Source: CAZJBS01 sp964544475
Lineage (GTDB): Bacteria; CLD3; SB21
DNA length: 64,000 bases
Assembly (NCBI GenBank): GCA_964544475.1
Contig: CAZJBS010000003.1
Span: 186,001-250,000 of the forward strand
Direction: 5' to 3'
Numbering within the stretch: the first letter of the stretch is position 1; the number at the start of each line of letters is the position of its first letter. Both the position numbers and the translations under genes were made by a program. Positions 1 to 8,275 of the stretch are shown in pieces. A model generated the notes under the pieces. It saw only the letters and a program-made list of their open reading frames with translations, was not told the DNA's origin and ran no database searches.

Positions 1-1
1 C

Positions 2-550
2 GGCGAAGATTCGATCAATAGCGGGAAGATGGCGAGTTGGGTGGCCTTCGTGATCGTGGCTCTGGCCATGATCGCATACTATCGCGGCTCGGGAGTGATT
101 GCCAATGGTGCCCTGATTGTCAATGTCATTCTTCTGCTGGGCATTCTGGTCGGTTTTGGGTTCACGCTGACGCTGCCGGGTATTGCCGGCATCGTTCTGA
201 CGATGGGTATGGCCGTTGACGCCAACGTGTTGATCTATGAACGAATCCGGGAAGAAGTCCGGCTTGGCAAGACCGTGCGGGCGGCCATTGATACCGGATT
301 TTCAAAAGCCCTCGTGACGATTCTCGACGCCAACATCACAACGTTCGGCACCGGCCTTGTGCTGTATCAGTTTGGCACGGGTCCCATCAAGGGTTTCGCT
401 CTGACCTTGATGATCGGTATTATTACGACGATTTTTTGCGGGGTTTACGTGTCCCGATTCTTCTTTGACGTGGTTTATTCGCGCACGGCATTGGAGCAGG
501 AAATCAGCATCGGCATCACGCGCGAACGCCTCGCCGCTGACAAAGTTTAA
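2..550 (+). CDS. secD: Protein translocase subunit SecD, C-terminal part (cut by window edge)
   Basis: This is the last 182 codons of SecD, open to the left edge in the same frame (first residues G-E-D-S-I). SecD with SecF uses the proton-motive force to pull exported proteins through SecYEG on the periplasmic side. The visible part is the C-terminal membrane domain: several hydrophobic helices and the SecD signature V-D-A-N-V-L-I-Y-E-R-I-R-E-E at about residues 70-85. secF follows 27 bases downstream, the usual secDF order. Identity is safe; the periplasmic domain and true start lie outside the window. Confidence 0.95.
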   Translation, partial: GEDSINSGKMASWVAFVIVALAMIAYYRGSGVIANGALIVNVILLLGILVGFGFTLTLPGIAGIVLTMGMAVDANVLIYERIREEVRLGKTVRAAIDTGFSKALVTILDANITTFGTGLVLYQFGTGPIKGFALTLMIGIITTIFCGVYVSRFFFDVVYSRTALEQEISIGITRERLAADKV

Positions 551-577
551 ACGCAGTTTTTCAGGAGACATTTTTCC

Positions 578-1471
578 ATGGAATTTCTGGTCAACAAAAA
601 TTATCAGTTTGTAGGGCTCCGGAAAAAAGCCTATTTGGTTTCGGGCACCCTGATTACCATCAGCCTTTTGTTTTATGTGTTCATCGGCCTTAATTACGGC
701 GTCGATTTTGTCGGAGGCACTTCCATTGAATTGAGATTCCAGGAGCCCGTGCCGCTGGATCAACTGAGATCGATTGTTTCCTCCAAGTTTGGAGCGGACC
801 GAGTGCAGAGTCTTGGCGAGGCCAATCAGATCCTGGTCCATGTGATTGAACAGCACGAGCGCGTGTCCGGCGAATTGACCGATATTCTGAAGGTGAGTTT
901 TCCCAATAACCCCGTCGAAATCCGATCGGTGAGTCAGGTCGGCCCGAAAATCGGTGATGAGCTCAAGAGTTCGGCGGTGTGGGCAACGATTTGGGGGTTG
1001 GCGTTTATTGTCGTTTATCTCGCCATTCGATTCCACTGGAAGTGGGGTCTGGCCGCGGTCATTGCTTTGGCCCATGATATTCTGATTACGTTGGGACTGT
1101 TCGTCGCTCTTCAATTGGAGTTTTCGCTGGCTGCCGTCGCGGCGTTCCTGACGATTATCGGTTATTCCGTCAATGACACGATTGTGGTGTTTGATCGTAT
1201 CAGGGAGAATCTGAGATTGATCAAACGGGGTACCACCTTTGACGATATTGTGAACCGCAGTATCAATGAAACGCTGAGCCGAACCGTCATGACGTCGGCG
1301 TTGACGTTGCTTTCTGTGATTGTATTGCTGACGCTGGGCGGGGAAGTTCTTCGCACGTTCGCGTGGGCCCTTCTGGTCGGCATCATAGTCGGAACGTATT
1401 CGTCTGTTTTTGTGGCAAGCCCTGTTTTGATCGAATGGAAGGCCGGCGACGACTTGAAAGCGAAAGCCTGA
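578..1471 (+). CDS. secF: Protein translocase subunit SecF
   Basis: This 297-residue protein is the SecF half of the SecDF translocation motor in the inner membrane. It has an N-terminal membrane helix (about residues 18-37), a periplasmic loop with the V-D-F-V-G-G-T-S motif near residue 45, and a C-terminal five-helix block carrying the SecF signature G-Y-S-V-N-D-T-I-V-V-F-D-R-I-R-E-N. Length is normal for separate SecF proteins. An AGGAG ribosome site at 563-567 supports the ATG. It is almost certainly co-transcribed with secD. Confidence 0.97.
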   Translation: MEFLVNKNYQFVGLRKKAYLVSGTLITISLLFYVFIGLNYGVDFVGGTSIELRFQEPVPLDQLRSIVSSKFGADRVQSLGEANQILVHVIEQHERVSGELTDILKVSFPNNPVEIRSVSQVGPKIGDELKSSAVWATIWGLAFIVVYLAIRFHWKWGLAAVIALAHDILITLGLFVALQLEFSLAAVAAFLTIIGYSVNDTIVVFDRIRENLRLIKRGTTFDDIVNRSINETLSRTVMTSALTLLSVIVLLTLGGEVLRTFAWALLVGIIVGTYSSVFVASPVLIEWKAGDDLKAKA

Positions 1472-1508
1472 CGCATTACCAGCGATTTAAGGAATCAGGA
1501 GGTGGATT

Positions 1509-1850
1509 ATGCAATACCATGTTCATGAAGCCGCCGATATTGTCGTGTTGCGTGTCGATGGCAATATTCTCGGCGGTCCCGACGCGTCCCAGTTGAACGA
1601 TGAAGTCCACCGCCAACTCAAGCAAAACCGCAGGAATTTTGTCATCAATATCGCTTCCGTCGATCTGATCAACAGCTCCGGACTAGGAATTCTCATCGGC
1701 AATCTGACCAATGTGAAGAATAACGGCGGGGACCTGCGGATTTCCAATGTCACGCCCAAAGTGAGGCAGATCTTCACGATGACCAAGCTGGTCAATGTGT
1801 TCAGGATTTTTGACACGGAAGATCAGGCCGTCGCAAGCTTCAAGTCATAA
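1509..1850 (+). CDS. STAS-domain anti-sigma factor antagonist
   Basis: This 113-residue single-domain protein belongs to the SpoIIAA/RsbV family. Such proteins bind an anti-sigma kinase of the RsbW type and are switched by phosphorylation of a conserved serine. The pattern D-L-I-N-S-S-G-L-G at residues 52-60 holds that serine (56 or 57), and the usual beta-alpha STAS layout is visible. The start is set by a near-perfect AGGAGGTGG ribosome site at 1497-1505. A likely partner is encoded elsewhere in the window: the protein at 17839-20430 carries both an RsbW-like ATPase and a SpoIIE-type phosphatase. That pairing is inference. Confidence 0.9.
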   Translation: MQYHVHEAADIVVLRVDGNILGGPDASQLNDEVHRQLKQNRRNFVINIASVDLINSSGLGILIGNLTNVKNNGGDLRISNVTPKVRQIFTMTKLVNVFRIFDTEDQAVASFKS

Positions 1851-2170
1851 TGCCGGACCACGTTGTTGTTCTCGTGACGGCCCGGGATGAACCGGAAGCC
1901 CGTCGGATTTCGTTGGCTGTCGTGGAGGAGGGACTGGCAGGATGCTCAACCATACTTGGCGGTGTGACATCGGTATTCCGGTGGAAGGGGCGCGTCGAAG
2001 AGGCCGGCGAAGTCCTTCTGATGATCAAGACTCGTCATACTTGCTTTGAAAAACTCACCAGACGCGTTCGCGAACTGCACTCCTACGAAAACCCCGAGAT
2101 CATTGCTTTGCCGGTGGTCGTTGGTTCCAAGGACTATCTGGCCTGGCTGGATGACGTGGTGACACCCTAG
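1850..2170 (+). CDS. cutA: Divalent cation tolerance protein CutA
   Basis: This 106-residue protein is a CutA family member, a small trimeric PII-like fold protein linked genetically to copper and divalent-cation tolerance, with uncertain molecular role. Family landmarks are the N-terminal V-T-A-R-D-E-P-E-A block, an internal W-K-G-R-V-E-E segment, and the C-terminal run L-H-S-Y-E-N-P-E-I-I-A-L-P-V. Its ATG overlaps the stop codon of the STAS gene by one base (TAATG), so translation is probably coupled. Length is standard. It converges on the polyprenyl synthase gene with only 33 bases between them. Confidence 0.93.
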   Translation: MPDHVVVLVTARDEPEARRISLAVVEEGLAGCSTILGGVTSVFRWKGRVEEAGEVLLMIKTRHTCFEKLTRRVRELHSYENPEIIALPVVVGSKDYLAWLDDVVTP

Positions 2171-2203
2171 TGACCAACTGGTGAAGGATTCGCGTATGCG
2201 GCT

Positions 2204-3241
2204 CTAGGCGTACGACAGTATTTTTTCCTCCCTGTCCTTTCGAAGTAATGTCTGATACTCCCTGAAGATACGATCGCACTTTTCCCCGACGGCGCCACAC
2301 AGGTCATTCAAAACGGACATGGCTTCAACGGCTTTGGGATCCCGTTGGGAGAAGATGGCAAGAGCCTGCATGGCGGCATGGACGTGGCGGAGAATGCGAG
2401 CGCGGACGGATGACAGCGTTGAATAATGCTCCATTTCCGTCAGAAGGGCCATTCTGGATTCAGACGTGAGGTCCTTCAGCCAGGCCTGCATCCGGGATTG
2501 GTTTTCCGCGGGCGCCTTTTGCCACAGCTCAATCAGCGGCAGGCCAAAGTAACCCTGTCCGGCATCGTCATCCCCGCCCTCGATCAGCCCAAGCAAATCC
2601 TCCAGATCATCGGTCAGCTGGTAGGCCATGCCAAGGTCCTGCCCGAAGTGCGACAAACGGCCCATGTCCTCGTGGTTGTCGGATGTCAGGCGGAAACCCG
2701 TCCGGCAGGCGGTTGCAAAAAGGGCCGCGGTTTTGTGCGATACGATGCGGAGGTAGTCGCGCGTGGGGAGGTCGATCCGATGGCGCATGCGCAGAGTTTC
2801 GATTTCACTATGGATCATGCGCGAGATCGTGAACAATACATCCTTGCTGACGTGAGGGGGCGTGTTTTCGACCACCATCTGCATGGCTTCGGCCATCAAA
2901 TAATCGCCGGACAGAATAGAGACGGTCGACGATTCGGTATCATGATAAACAACCCGGTTTCGGCGCACATGCGAGGCGTCGAGGATGTTGTCGTGGAACA
3001 GGCTGGCCAAGTGAAACAATTCCAGCGCCGCGGCCAGGTGCGGAACGGCAGCCGACGGGCTGGTCCCCAGCCCGGCGCAGCACGCCACCAGAAGCGGTCG
3101 CAGGCGTTTGCCTCCGGCATGCTGGCGACGCAACACCTCACGCAGAAAGACGCTGCCTGTATGTTCGAACCTGGCATCAACAATCCGGTCGGTCTCATCA
3201 AGAAAGTTGCTGATCCAGGGCAGGGTGGTCCGGTCGATCAT
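2204..3241 (-). CDS. Polyprenyl synthetase family protein (trans-prenyltransferase)
   Basis: This 345-residue protein is a class I trans-isoprenyl diphosphate synthase. The family chains IPP onto an allylic diphosphate to make quinone side chains or other polyprenyls. The second aspartate-rich motif is intact (Y-Q-L-T-D-D-L-E-D), as is the S-H-K-T-A-A-L-F lysine region. The first motif reads H-D-N-I-L-D followed by an R-R pair, so the second Asp of the usual D-D-x-x-D is Asn. The C-terminal 100 residues are longer than in the compact housekeeping enzymes. It lies 16 bases after a GbsR-type regulator in the same direction, so the two probably form an operon. Product chain length cannot be told. 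Confidence 0.85.
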   Translation of the reverse strand: MIDRTTLPWISNFLDETDRIVDARFEHTGSVFLREVLRRQHAGGKRLRPLLVACCAGLGTSPSAAVPHLAAALELFHLASLFHDNILDASHVRRNRVVYHDTESSTVSILSGDYLMAEAMQMVVENTPPHVSKDVLFTISRMIHSEIETLRMRHRIDLPTRDYLRIVSHKTAALFATACRTGFRLTSDNHEDMGRLSHFGQDLGMAYQLTDDLEDLLGLIEGGDDDAGQGYFGLPLIELWQKAPAENQSRMQAWLKDLTSESRMALLTEMEHYSTLSSVRARILRHVHAAMQALAIFSQRDPKAVEAMSVLNDLCGAVGEKCDRIFREYQTLLRKDREEKILSYA

Positions 3242-3257
3242 GGGGACTTGGTATCCT

Positions 3258-3797
3258 TTACTTCCAGCGAATCGGAATCGATGTCAGCGAGGAGGAATGA
3301 ACCTCTTTGCCTTCCAGAAAGCCCGCGAGCATCTGGTTGACGACCTCGGATATTCTTCGCATGTTGTGCAGACGGTTCAGAAAGACCATGGCTCTCTTGC
3401 GTTCAGTCTTGTTCATGGTACTCATCGATTCTTCCAGCAGGGAAGCGTTGCGTTGCAGCGTGTCCAGAACGGGCTCCAACTCGCGGCGCTTTCGTTCTCG
3501 CACGAAGTGCGAGATGATCTTCCATATGTCTTCATCCAGTTCATAATAGTCCTTTCGATCCCCTTTGATCCGGACCTTCCGAACCACGCCCCATTCCTTG
3601 AGGGCCCGGATATTCATTGACGCATTGCCGCGACTGATGCGGAGTTGGTGGCACATATCGTCCAGCGTCAAGGGTTGGTCACTGGCAAACAACAAGGCAT
3701 ACAATTGCCCCATGACCTTGTTGATGCCCCAGAAGGCACCGATTTCGCCCCATTGCTGTGTGAAATCATCGATGGAGCGTTGAAGAGATTTGTTCAT
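3258..3797 (-). CDS. GbsR/MarR-type transcriptional regulator
   Basis: This 179-residue protein resembles the GbsR family of winged-helix repressors. The N-terminal half has the family landmarks G-I-N-K-V-M-G-Q-L-Y-A-L-L, then a recognition region R-I-S-R-G-N-A-S-M-N-I-R at about residues 53-64 and a wing ending K-G-D-R-K-D-Y-Y. The C-terminal half is helical and probably mediates dimerisation. No clear Shine-Dalgarno precedes the ATG. Instead a perfect 8-bp inverted repeat lies directly upstream, which suggests autoregulation. It probably controls the polyprenyl synthase gene 16 bases downstream. Confidence 0.88.
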   Translation of the reverse strand: MNKSLQRSIDDFTQQWGEIGAFWGINKVMGQLYALLFASDQPLTLDDMCHQLRISRGNASMNIRALKEWGVVRKVRIKGDRKDYYELDEDIWKIISHFVRERKRRELEPVLDTLQRNASLLEESMSTMNKTERKRAMVFLNRLHNMRRISEVVNQMLAGFLEGKEVHSSSLTSIPIRWK

Positions 3798-3798
3798 T

Positions 3799-3822
3799 AA
3801 GTTTCAATTATTTCTGAAACTT
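3799..3822. promoter_or_regulatory. Candidate operator of the GbsR-type regulator
   Basis: AAGTTTCA (3799-3806) and TGAAACTT (3815-3822) form a perfect 8-bp inverted repeat with an 8-base spacer. The left arm ends one base before the ATG of the regulator, so a bound dimer would block its translation start region and any promoter between it and ribD. Position and symmetry fit an autoregulatory site; the link to this regulator is inference. Confidence 0.6.
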
Positions 3823-3934
3823 TCACAACGAATCTACGCGAGAAAGCGGCAAGATGCAAGAAAAAGTCCATCGCGCGATCGGCGGGAGATAAAAAACGTT
3901 GAACCGCACGGGGTGATTCCATAAGTTGATCACC

Positions 3935-5053
3935 ATGAAAAAGGTCATGCCCATCGATGAAACGTTCATTCGGGACACGCTCAACCTGGCGCGCTGCGCC
4001 GCCGGCCTGACCCGGACCAATCCCATGGTTGGGGCGGTCATCGTTCAGGAAAGGCGGGACGGCCCACATGTCATTGGTCGGGGCTATCACAGGGGTTTTG
4101 GACTGCCTCACGCAGAAATTGAAGCCATTGCGGACGCCAGGAAGAACGGCCACACCAACCTGTCCGGTATGACGTTGTACGTCAACCTGGAGCCCTGTTG
4201 CCATTTTGGCAAGACCCCGCCGTGCACGGACGCCATTGTGCGGGAGAAATTCGCGAAAGTCGTGTGCGGTACGAGGGATCCGTTTCCTCTGGTGGCCGGC
4301 AAAGGCTTATCAAAATTGAGAGCCGCCGGAGTTAAGGTCGTTCACGGCGTACTGAAATCCGAATGCCGGATGGTGAACCGATTTTTTTTCAAGAACGTGG
4401 AGTCGGGTCTGCCATGGGTTACTGTCAAGTGGGCCCAGTCTCTCGACGGACGTACGGCAACTCCCGACGGACAATCCCGATGGATCAGTGGATACGAATC
4501 GCGCCTGATTGTTCATGAATTGCGCCGGGAGTATGACGCGGTAATGGTTGGATCGGGTACTGTGCTGGCCGACGATCCGCAATTGACCGTGCGACACGTC
4601 GATGGACGCAATCCCTGGCGAATCGTGCTGGACGGACAATTGCGGGTTCCGGTCACGGCGCGCGTTTTCAAGCGGGACGGCAAAGCCATACTTCTAACCT
4701 CCTCATCAGCATCGGCCAAGAAGAAAAGGGAACTCTCCCGACATGGCGTCACTATTTTGGAAATGCGATCCGGCCCGAAGACGCCACTGGTTGATGGACT
4801 GCGCCGGTTACTGGATGAACATCGAATCTCTTCCATATTGGTCGAAGGGGGTTCGGATACAGTGAGTCGGTTATTCCGGCAGAGACTGGTCGACGAAGTG
4901 TGGACATTTGTGGCTCCGATGGTTTTGGGACGAGGGCTGCCGGCCGTTGACGCGATGTTGACGCCCTCCGTACGCCGTGCGGTCCGTTTCGAACAGATCA
5001 TGTGGCAGCCTGTCGCCGAGGACGTCCTTTTTCGGGGCTTGGTACGGCGATGA
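3935..5053 (+). CDS. ribD: Bifunctional riboflavin biosynthesis protein RibD (deaminase/reductase)
   Basis: RibD catalyses two successive steps of riboflavin synthesis: deamination of the pyrimidine intermediate, then reduction of its ribose chain. The N-terminal zinc deaminase domain shows N-P-M-V-G-A-V-I-V, the H-A-E catalytic triplet and P-C-C-H-F-G-K-T-P-P-C. The C-terminal reductase domain (from about residue 145) shows K-W-A-Q-S-L-D-G-R-T-A, S-R-W-I-S-G and V-G-S-G-T-V-L-A-D-D-P. Length is typical. Start choice is uncertain: TTG at 3926, ATG at 3935 or ATG at 3947 are all possible and none has a strong ribosome site. No other rib gene is in the window. Confidence 0.95.
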   Translation: MKKVMPIDETFIRDTLNLARCAAGLTRTNPMVGAVIVQERRDGPHVIGRGYHRGFGLPHAEIEAIADARKNGHTNLSGMTLYVNLEPCCHFGKTPPCTDAIVREKFAKVVCGTRDPFPLVAGKGLSKLRAAGVKVVHGVLKSECRMVNRFFFKNVESGLPWVTVKWAQSLDGRTATPDGQSRWISGYESRLIVHELRREYDAVMVGSGTVLADDPQLTVRHVDGRNPWRIVLDGQLRVPVTARVFKRDGKAILLTSSSASAKKKRELSRHGVTILEMRSGPKTPLVDGLRRLLDEHRISSILVEGGSDTVSRLFRQRLVDEVWTFVAPMVLGRGLPAVDAMLTPSVRRAVRFEQIMWQPVAEDVLFRGLVRR

Positions 5054-5694
5054 TGACGATCATCCAGACCGGAATGGCCTTTGTTTATGGCTTTAGCATT
5101 GGCCTTTTCAATTCGGTGCCGCTGGGTCCCATCAATTTCTCCATCATCGAGACCAGTTTCAAGAAGGGATTTCCGTCCGCATTTATGATCGGCCTTGGTG
5201 CGCTCGTGATTGATGTGTTGTATTGCATTGTTGGCGTCTTCGGTGTGTCGCTGATCCAGGAATATGTGGTCCACGTTTTTCAGCCATTCGGATTTCCGGT
5301 GCTTGCCTTTCTTGGGGGACGTCTGATCTATCTTGGATGGAAAGGACGTTTGAATCCATCGGAAGCCGCCAATCATCCCGTGCATGCCACCCGTCATTTT
5401 TCAATGGGTTTTCTTATCATTTTAACCAATCCAATGGCCATGACATTCTGGATTGTGACGATGGGGTTCGTTTTCGCGTACGGACTAATTTCGAGCTCCG
5501 TCACGGACAAGATCGGGTTTGTCGCGGGCATGACGCTGGGCACAGGCATCTGGTTTTTCGTGCTCGCGCGGTTCGTGTCGCGGAAACGGCAAACGATCTC
5601 CGTCATATCCATACGTTTCGTATCGGTGGCCACAGGGATCATACTCGTTTGTTTTGGCGCGTGGTTGGGATATGCCTATTGGCTTGGTATCTGA
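5050..5694 (+). CDS. LysE/RhtB family exporter
   Basis: This protein of about 214 residues is a LysE-type inner-membrane exporter, a family that removes amino acids or related small solutes. The first helix carries the family pattern N-S-V-P-L-G-P-I-N and is followed by five more hydrophobic segments. The ATG at 5050 overlaps the ribD stop (ATGA), so the two genes are translationally coupled; an ORF start at 5002 would bury 50 bases inside ribD and is unlikely. Substrate is not predictable. Coupling to ribD need not imply a flavin substrate. Confidence 0.85.
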   Translation: MMTIIQTGMAFVYGFSIGLFNSVPLGPINFSIIETSFKKGFPSAFMIGLGALVIDVLYCIVGVFGVSLIQEYVVHVFQPFGFPVLAFLGGRLIYLGWKGRLNPSEAANHPVHATRHFSMGFLIILTNPMAMTFWIVTMGFVFAYGLISSSVTDKIGFVAGMTLGTGIWFFVLARFVSRKRQTISVISIRFVSVATGIILVCFGAWLGYAYWLGI

Positions 5695-5704
5695 GAGGCG
5701 GGAT

Positions 5705-6352
5705 GTGATCGACGTTGCTTTGATGATTTTCGACCTGGATGGCACCCTTGTGGATTCGCTGGAAGATATTGAGTCGTCGGTCAACCATACGATGACGCAA
5801 ATGGGGCTTCGCCCTCTGTCACGGGATCAGATACGATCTTTCGTGGGTGACGGTATCCGGTCGTTGATGCGGCGCAGTATGGAAACGCAGATAACCCTTG
5901 GCGAGGGCGTTCTCGATGAAGCCCTGGCGACGTATGTCGATCACCATGAACAGCACTGTGTGGATTCGACCATGGTGTATCCGGGCGTTCACGAGGTGTT
6001 GACACATTTTGCTTCCAAGAAAAAGGCCGTGGTGAGCAACAAGAGCGAGCGATTCACCCGACGCCTATTGGACGTGTTGGGACTCTCGCGGCATTTCAGC
6101 ATGATATTAGGCGGCGATTCATTGGCTGTCAAGAAACCGGATCCTGGCATTCTGATCTACGTGGCGACGTCGCTCGAGGCGGATGCCCGTCAATCCGTCA
6201 TAATCGGAGATGGGCCCCAGGACATGTCCTGTGGAAGAGCCGCCGGTATGCATACGTGCGGTGTGACCTACGGATACCGGTATCGATCGGCACTCAACGA
6301 GGCGGATTACATCATTGATGATATTCTGGAACTGAAAGGGCTGTTTCTGTGA
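5705..6352 (+). CDS. HAD-family phosphatase, phosphoglycolate phosphatase-like
   Basis: This is a haloacid dehalogenase superfamily phosphatase of the Gph type. Motif I is F-D-L-D-G-T-L-V-D-S with the two catalytic aspartates, motif II the serine in V-V-S-N-K-S, motif III the lysine in V-K-K-P-D-P, and motif IV I-G-D-G-P-Q-D-M, where Gly replaces the common Ser. A helical cap lies between motifs I and II. The GTG at 5705, preceded by GAGGCGGG, is preferred over the ATG at 5654, which lies inside the previous gene. Gph proteins salvage 2-phosphoglycolate, but related ones act on other phosphates, so the substrate is open. Confidence 0.88.
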   Translation: MIDVALMIFDLDGTLVDSLEDIESSVNHTMTQMGLRPLSRDQIRSFVGDGIRSLMRRSMETQITLGEGVLDEALATYVDHHEQHCVDSTMVYPGVHEVLTHFASKKKAVVSNKSERFTRRLLDVLGLSRHFSMILGGDSLAVKKPDPGILIYVATSLEADARQSVIIGDGPQDMSCGRAAGMHTCGVTYGYRYRSALNEADYIIDDILELKGLFL

Positions 6353-7239
6353 GCATGCAAACCAGCGATGTTTTGAAGAAAGTCCGTCGTATCGAAATCA
6401 AGACCCGACGCTTGGTGAACAATATTTTCGGCGGCGAGTACCATAGCGTCTTCAAAGGCCGCGGCATGTTGTTTTCTGAGGTCCGCGAATACCAGTTCGG
6501 GGATGAAGTGCGCTTCATCGACTGGAACGTGTCGGCCCGCATGGAGCGCCCGTACGTCAAAGTGTTTGAGGAGGAGCGGGAACAGACGCTGATGATTTTG
6601 TTTGATGCGAGCGGCTCGGGTGACTTCGGTTCACGCGTGCACACCAAACGGGAAATGATGATTGAGATGGCGGCCGTCATTGCGTTTAGCGCCATCAAGA
6701 ACAACGACAAGGTTGGGTTGATGCTGTTCACCGATCGCGTTGAAAAATTCATACCTCCAAAGAAAGGCCGCTCTCACGTCCTTCGCTTGATTCGCGAACT
6801 GCTGACCTTCGTGCCCGAGAGCCGCCAAACACGCATCAGCTCCGCTCTGGAATATGCCGCCCATGTTCTGAATCGACGCAGTGTGGTTTTCCTGATGAGT
6901 GATTTTTTCGATGACGACTATCAGAAACCCCTTCGTTCGGTTGCCCGGCGGCATGATCTAATCGCGATGCGCATTGTTGACCGCCTGGAAAGCGACATGC
7001 CGCCGGTGGGTCTTGTTACCTTATTGGATGAGGAAACAGGTGAGTTTATTGAAGTTGACACGGAGTCGACGGAGTTCCGACATGCCCTTCGGTCCATGGC
7101 CAATGGACGACGTTCGGCCCAGGAGGATATCATGCGGCAGAGTAAGGTTGATCTGGTGGATATTGCGACCGGAAGCGATTATGTCGAGGCTCTGGTTAAG
7201 TTTTTTGAACAAAGGGAACGCAGAATCGAACGAGGGTAA
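6349..7239 (+). CDS. DUF58 domain-containing protein
   Basis: This 296-residue protein has the DUF58 core: an N-terminal block G-R-G-M-L-F-S-E-V-R-E-Y followed by D-W-N-V-S-A-R and E-E-R-E-Q-T-L, then a von Willebrand A-like fold with a metal-site-like D-A-S-G-S. DUF58 proteins usually work with a MoxR-type AAA ATPase and BatA-like membrane proteins in envelope stress or complex assembly. No MoxR gene is adjacent; a BatA-like gene is at 37888-39981. GTG at 6349 overlaps the previous stop (GTGA); ATG at 6355 is an alternative. Confidence 0.88.
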   Translation: MSMQTSDVLKKVRRIEIKTRRLVNNIFGGEYHSVFKGRGMLFSEVREYQFGDEVRFIDWNVSARMERPYVKVFEEEREQTLMILFDASGSGDFGSRVHTKREMMIEMAAVIAFSAIKNNDKVGLMLFTDRVEKFIPPKKGRSHVLRLIRELLTFVPESRQTRISSALEYAAHVLNRRSVVFLMSDFFDDDYQKPLRSVARRHDLIAMRIVDRLESDMPPVGLVTLLDEETGEFIEVDTESTEFRHALRSMANGRRSAQEDIMRQSKVDLVDIATGSDYVEALVKFFEQRERRIERG

Positions 7240-7247
7240 AATTAGTA

Positions 7248-7276
7248 TTGACATAGTTATGGTGTTGTATTAAGTT
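7248..7276 (+). promoter_or_regulatory. Candidate sigma70-type promoter
   Basis: A consensus TTGACA at 7248-7253 is followed 17 bases later by TAAGTT (7271-7276), a weak -10 match. It lies between the DUF58 gene and the response-regulator gene and would start transcription about 50 bases before the GTG at 7335. The -35 is convincing, the -10 less so. Confidence 0.45.
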
Positions 7277-7334
7277 TATGATTAATAAGAGTATGTCGAG
7301 GGAACTTCGCAAATCAAACGAGTGAGGTTGCACT

Positions 7335-8216
7335 GTGGATACCGTGTTTGAACGAGCCAAGGATCTGCGCGAAAAAGTCGAAAGCCTGATGCTGAAGAAA
7401 ATGGAATGGGGTGTGCTGTTTTCAGTGAATGGCCAACGATCGGTTTCCGACATTGCTGCCAAAGTGGACCGTGATGAGGAAGTCGTTAAAGTCATTTTGA
7501 AGAAGCTGGCCGATCAGGATTTGATTACCGGCGACACGGATTCGCTTGACGTTGAAGAAGAGACTCCGGCGCCAAAGGCCAAGAAGGAGCCCGTCAAAGC
7601 AAAAAAGGCTAAGGAACCCAAGGCCAAGAAAGAAGCCAAGGAGCCTGCCAAAGAACCGAAAGAAGCTGCAGAGGTTCGGGAAGTGAAAGAGGCGGCCAAA
7701 CCTGTCGTGGAGGCCAAGGTCGCGGCGCCGTCCCCATCCGACGAGATCGATCTTATGGGATCACTGACGGCCGTGACGCCTGAACCAAAACCCGAGCCCA
7801 AGCCGACGCCGGTTGCCAAAGCGCCTGTGGCCACCGGAGCCGCCGGTGGACGCAACATTCTTGTGGTCGACGACAGCATCGTCATCCAGAAGATGGTGGA
7901 AATTGCTTTGGAAAACGAATCGTACCAGTTGTCTTCGGCCATGAAGGGTGAGGAGGCCATCAAAGCCGTTCGCGAGACTCAACCGAACATGATTCTTCTG
8001 GACATCATGCTGCCCGACATGAGCGGACTGGATGTGATGAAAGCGGTACGCGAAATGGGTGGTCCATTCGCGTCCATCCCGATCATCATTTTGAGCGGCA
8101 AGGATTCCCACCAGGACAAGGATGTGGCGCTGACCAGTGGTGCGAATGATTTTCTGACCAAACCATTTCATGATGAAGATTTGATTGCCAAGGTTCACGA
8201 ATACATTGGCAAATAA
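7335..8216 (+). CDS. Response regulator with N-terminal winged-helix-like domain and Lys/Ala/Pro-rich linker
   Basis: The 293-residue protein has three parts. Residues 1-70 look like a winged helix (S-V-S-D-I-A-A-K-V-D-R-D-E-E). Residues 75-170 are a low-complexity linker of Lys, Ala, Glu and Pro. Residues 172-293 are a CheY-like receiver with V-V-D-D-S, phosphoacceptor Asp223 in L-L-D-I-M-L-P-D-M-S-G and the C-terminal K-P-F. The order, with the receiver last, is the reverse of ordinary transcriptional regulators. The next gene encodes a protein with histidine phosphotransfer domains, so the pair probably forms a phosphorelay. The GTG start has GAGG a few bases upstream. Confidence 0.85.
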   Translation: MDTVFERAKDLREKVESLMLKKMEWGVLFSVNGQRSVSDIAAKVDRDEEVVKVILKKLADQDLITGDTDSLDVEEETPAPKAKKEPVKAKKAKEPKAKKEAKEPAKEPKEAAEVREVKEAAKPVVEAKVAAPSPSDEIDLMGSLTAVTPEPKPEPKPTPVAKAPVATGAAGGRNILVVDDSIVIQKMVEIALENESYQLSSAMKGEEAIKAVRETQPNMILLDIMLPDMSGLDVMKAVREMGGPFASIPIIILSGKDSHQDKDVALTSGANDFLTKPFHDEDLIAKVHEYIGK

Positions 8217-8241
8217 TCCCTTCGAAATATGAAGATTGGAA

Positions 8242-8269
8242 AACCCTAAGACATCATTAGGGTTTTTTT
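8242..8269 (+). terminator. Rho-independent terminator
   Basis: AACCCTAA (8242-8249) pairs with TTAGGGTT (8257-8264) across a 7-base loop and runs into a T tract ending at 8269. It sits only a few bases before the next ATG, so it separates the response-regulator gene from the Hpt gene or works as an attenuator between them. Confidence 0.8.
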
Positions 8270-8275
8270 GTCCGC

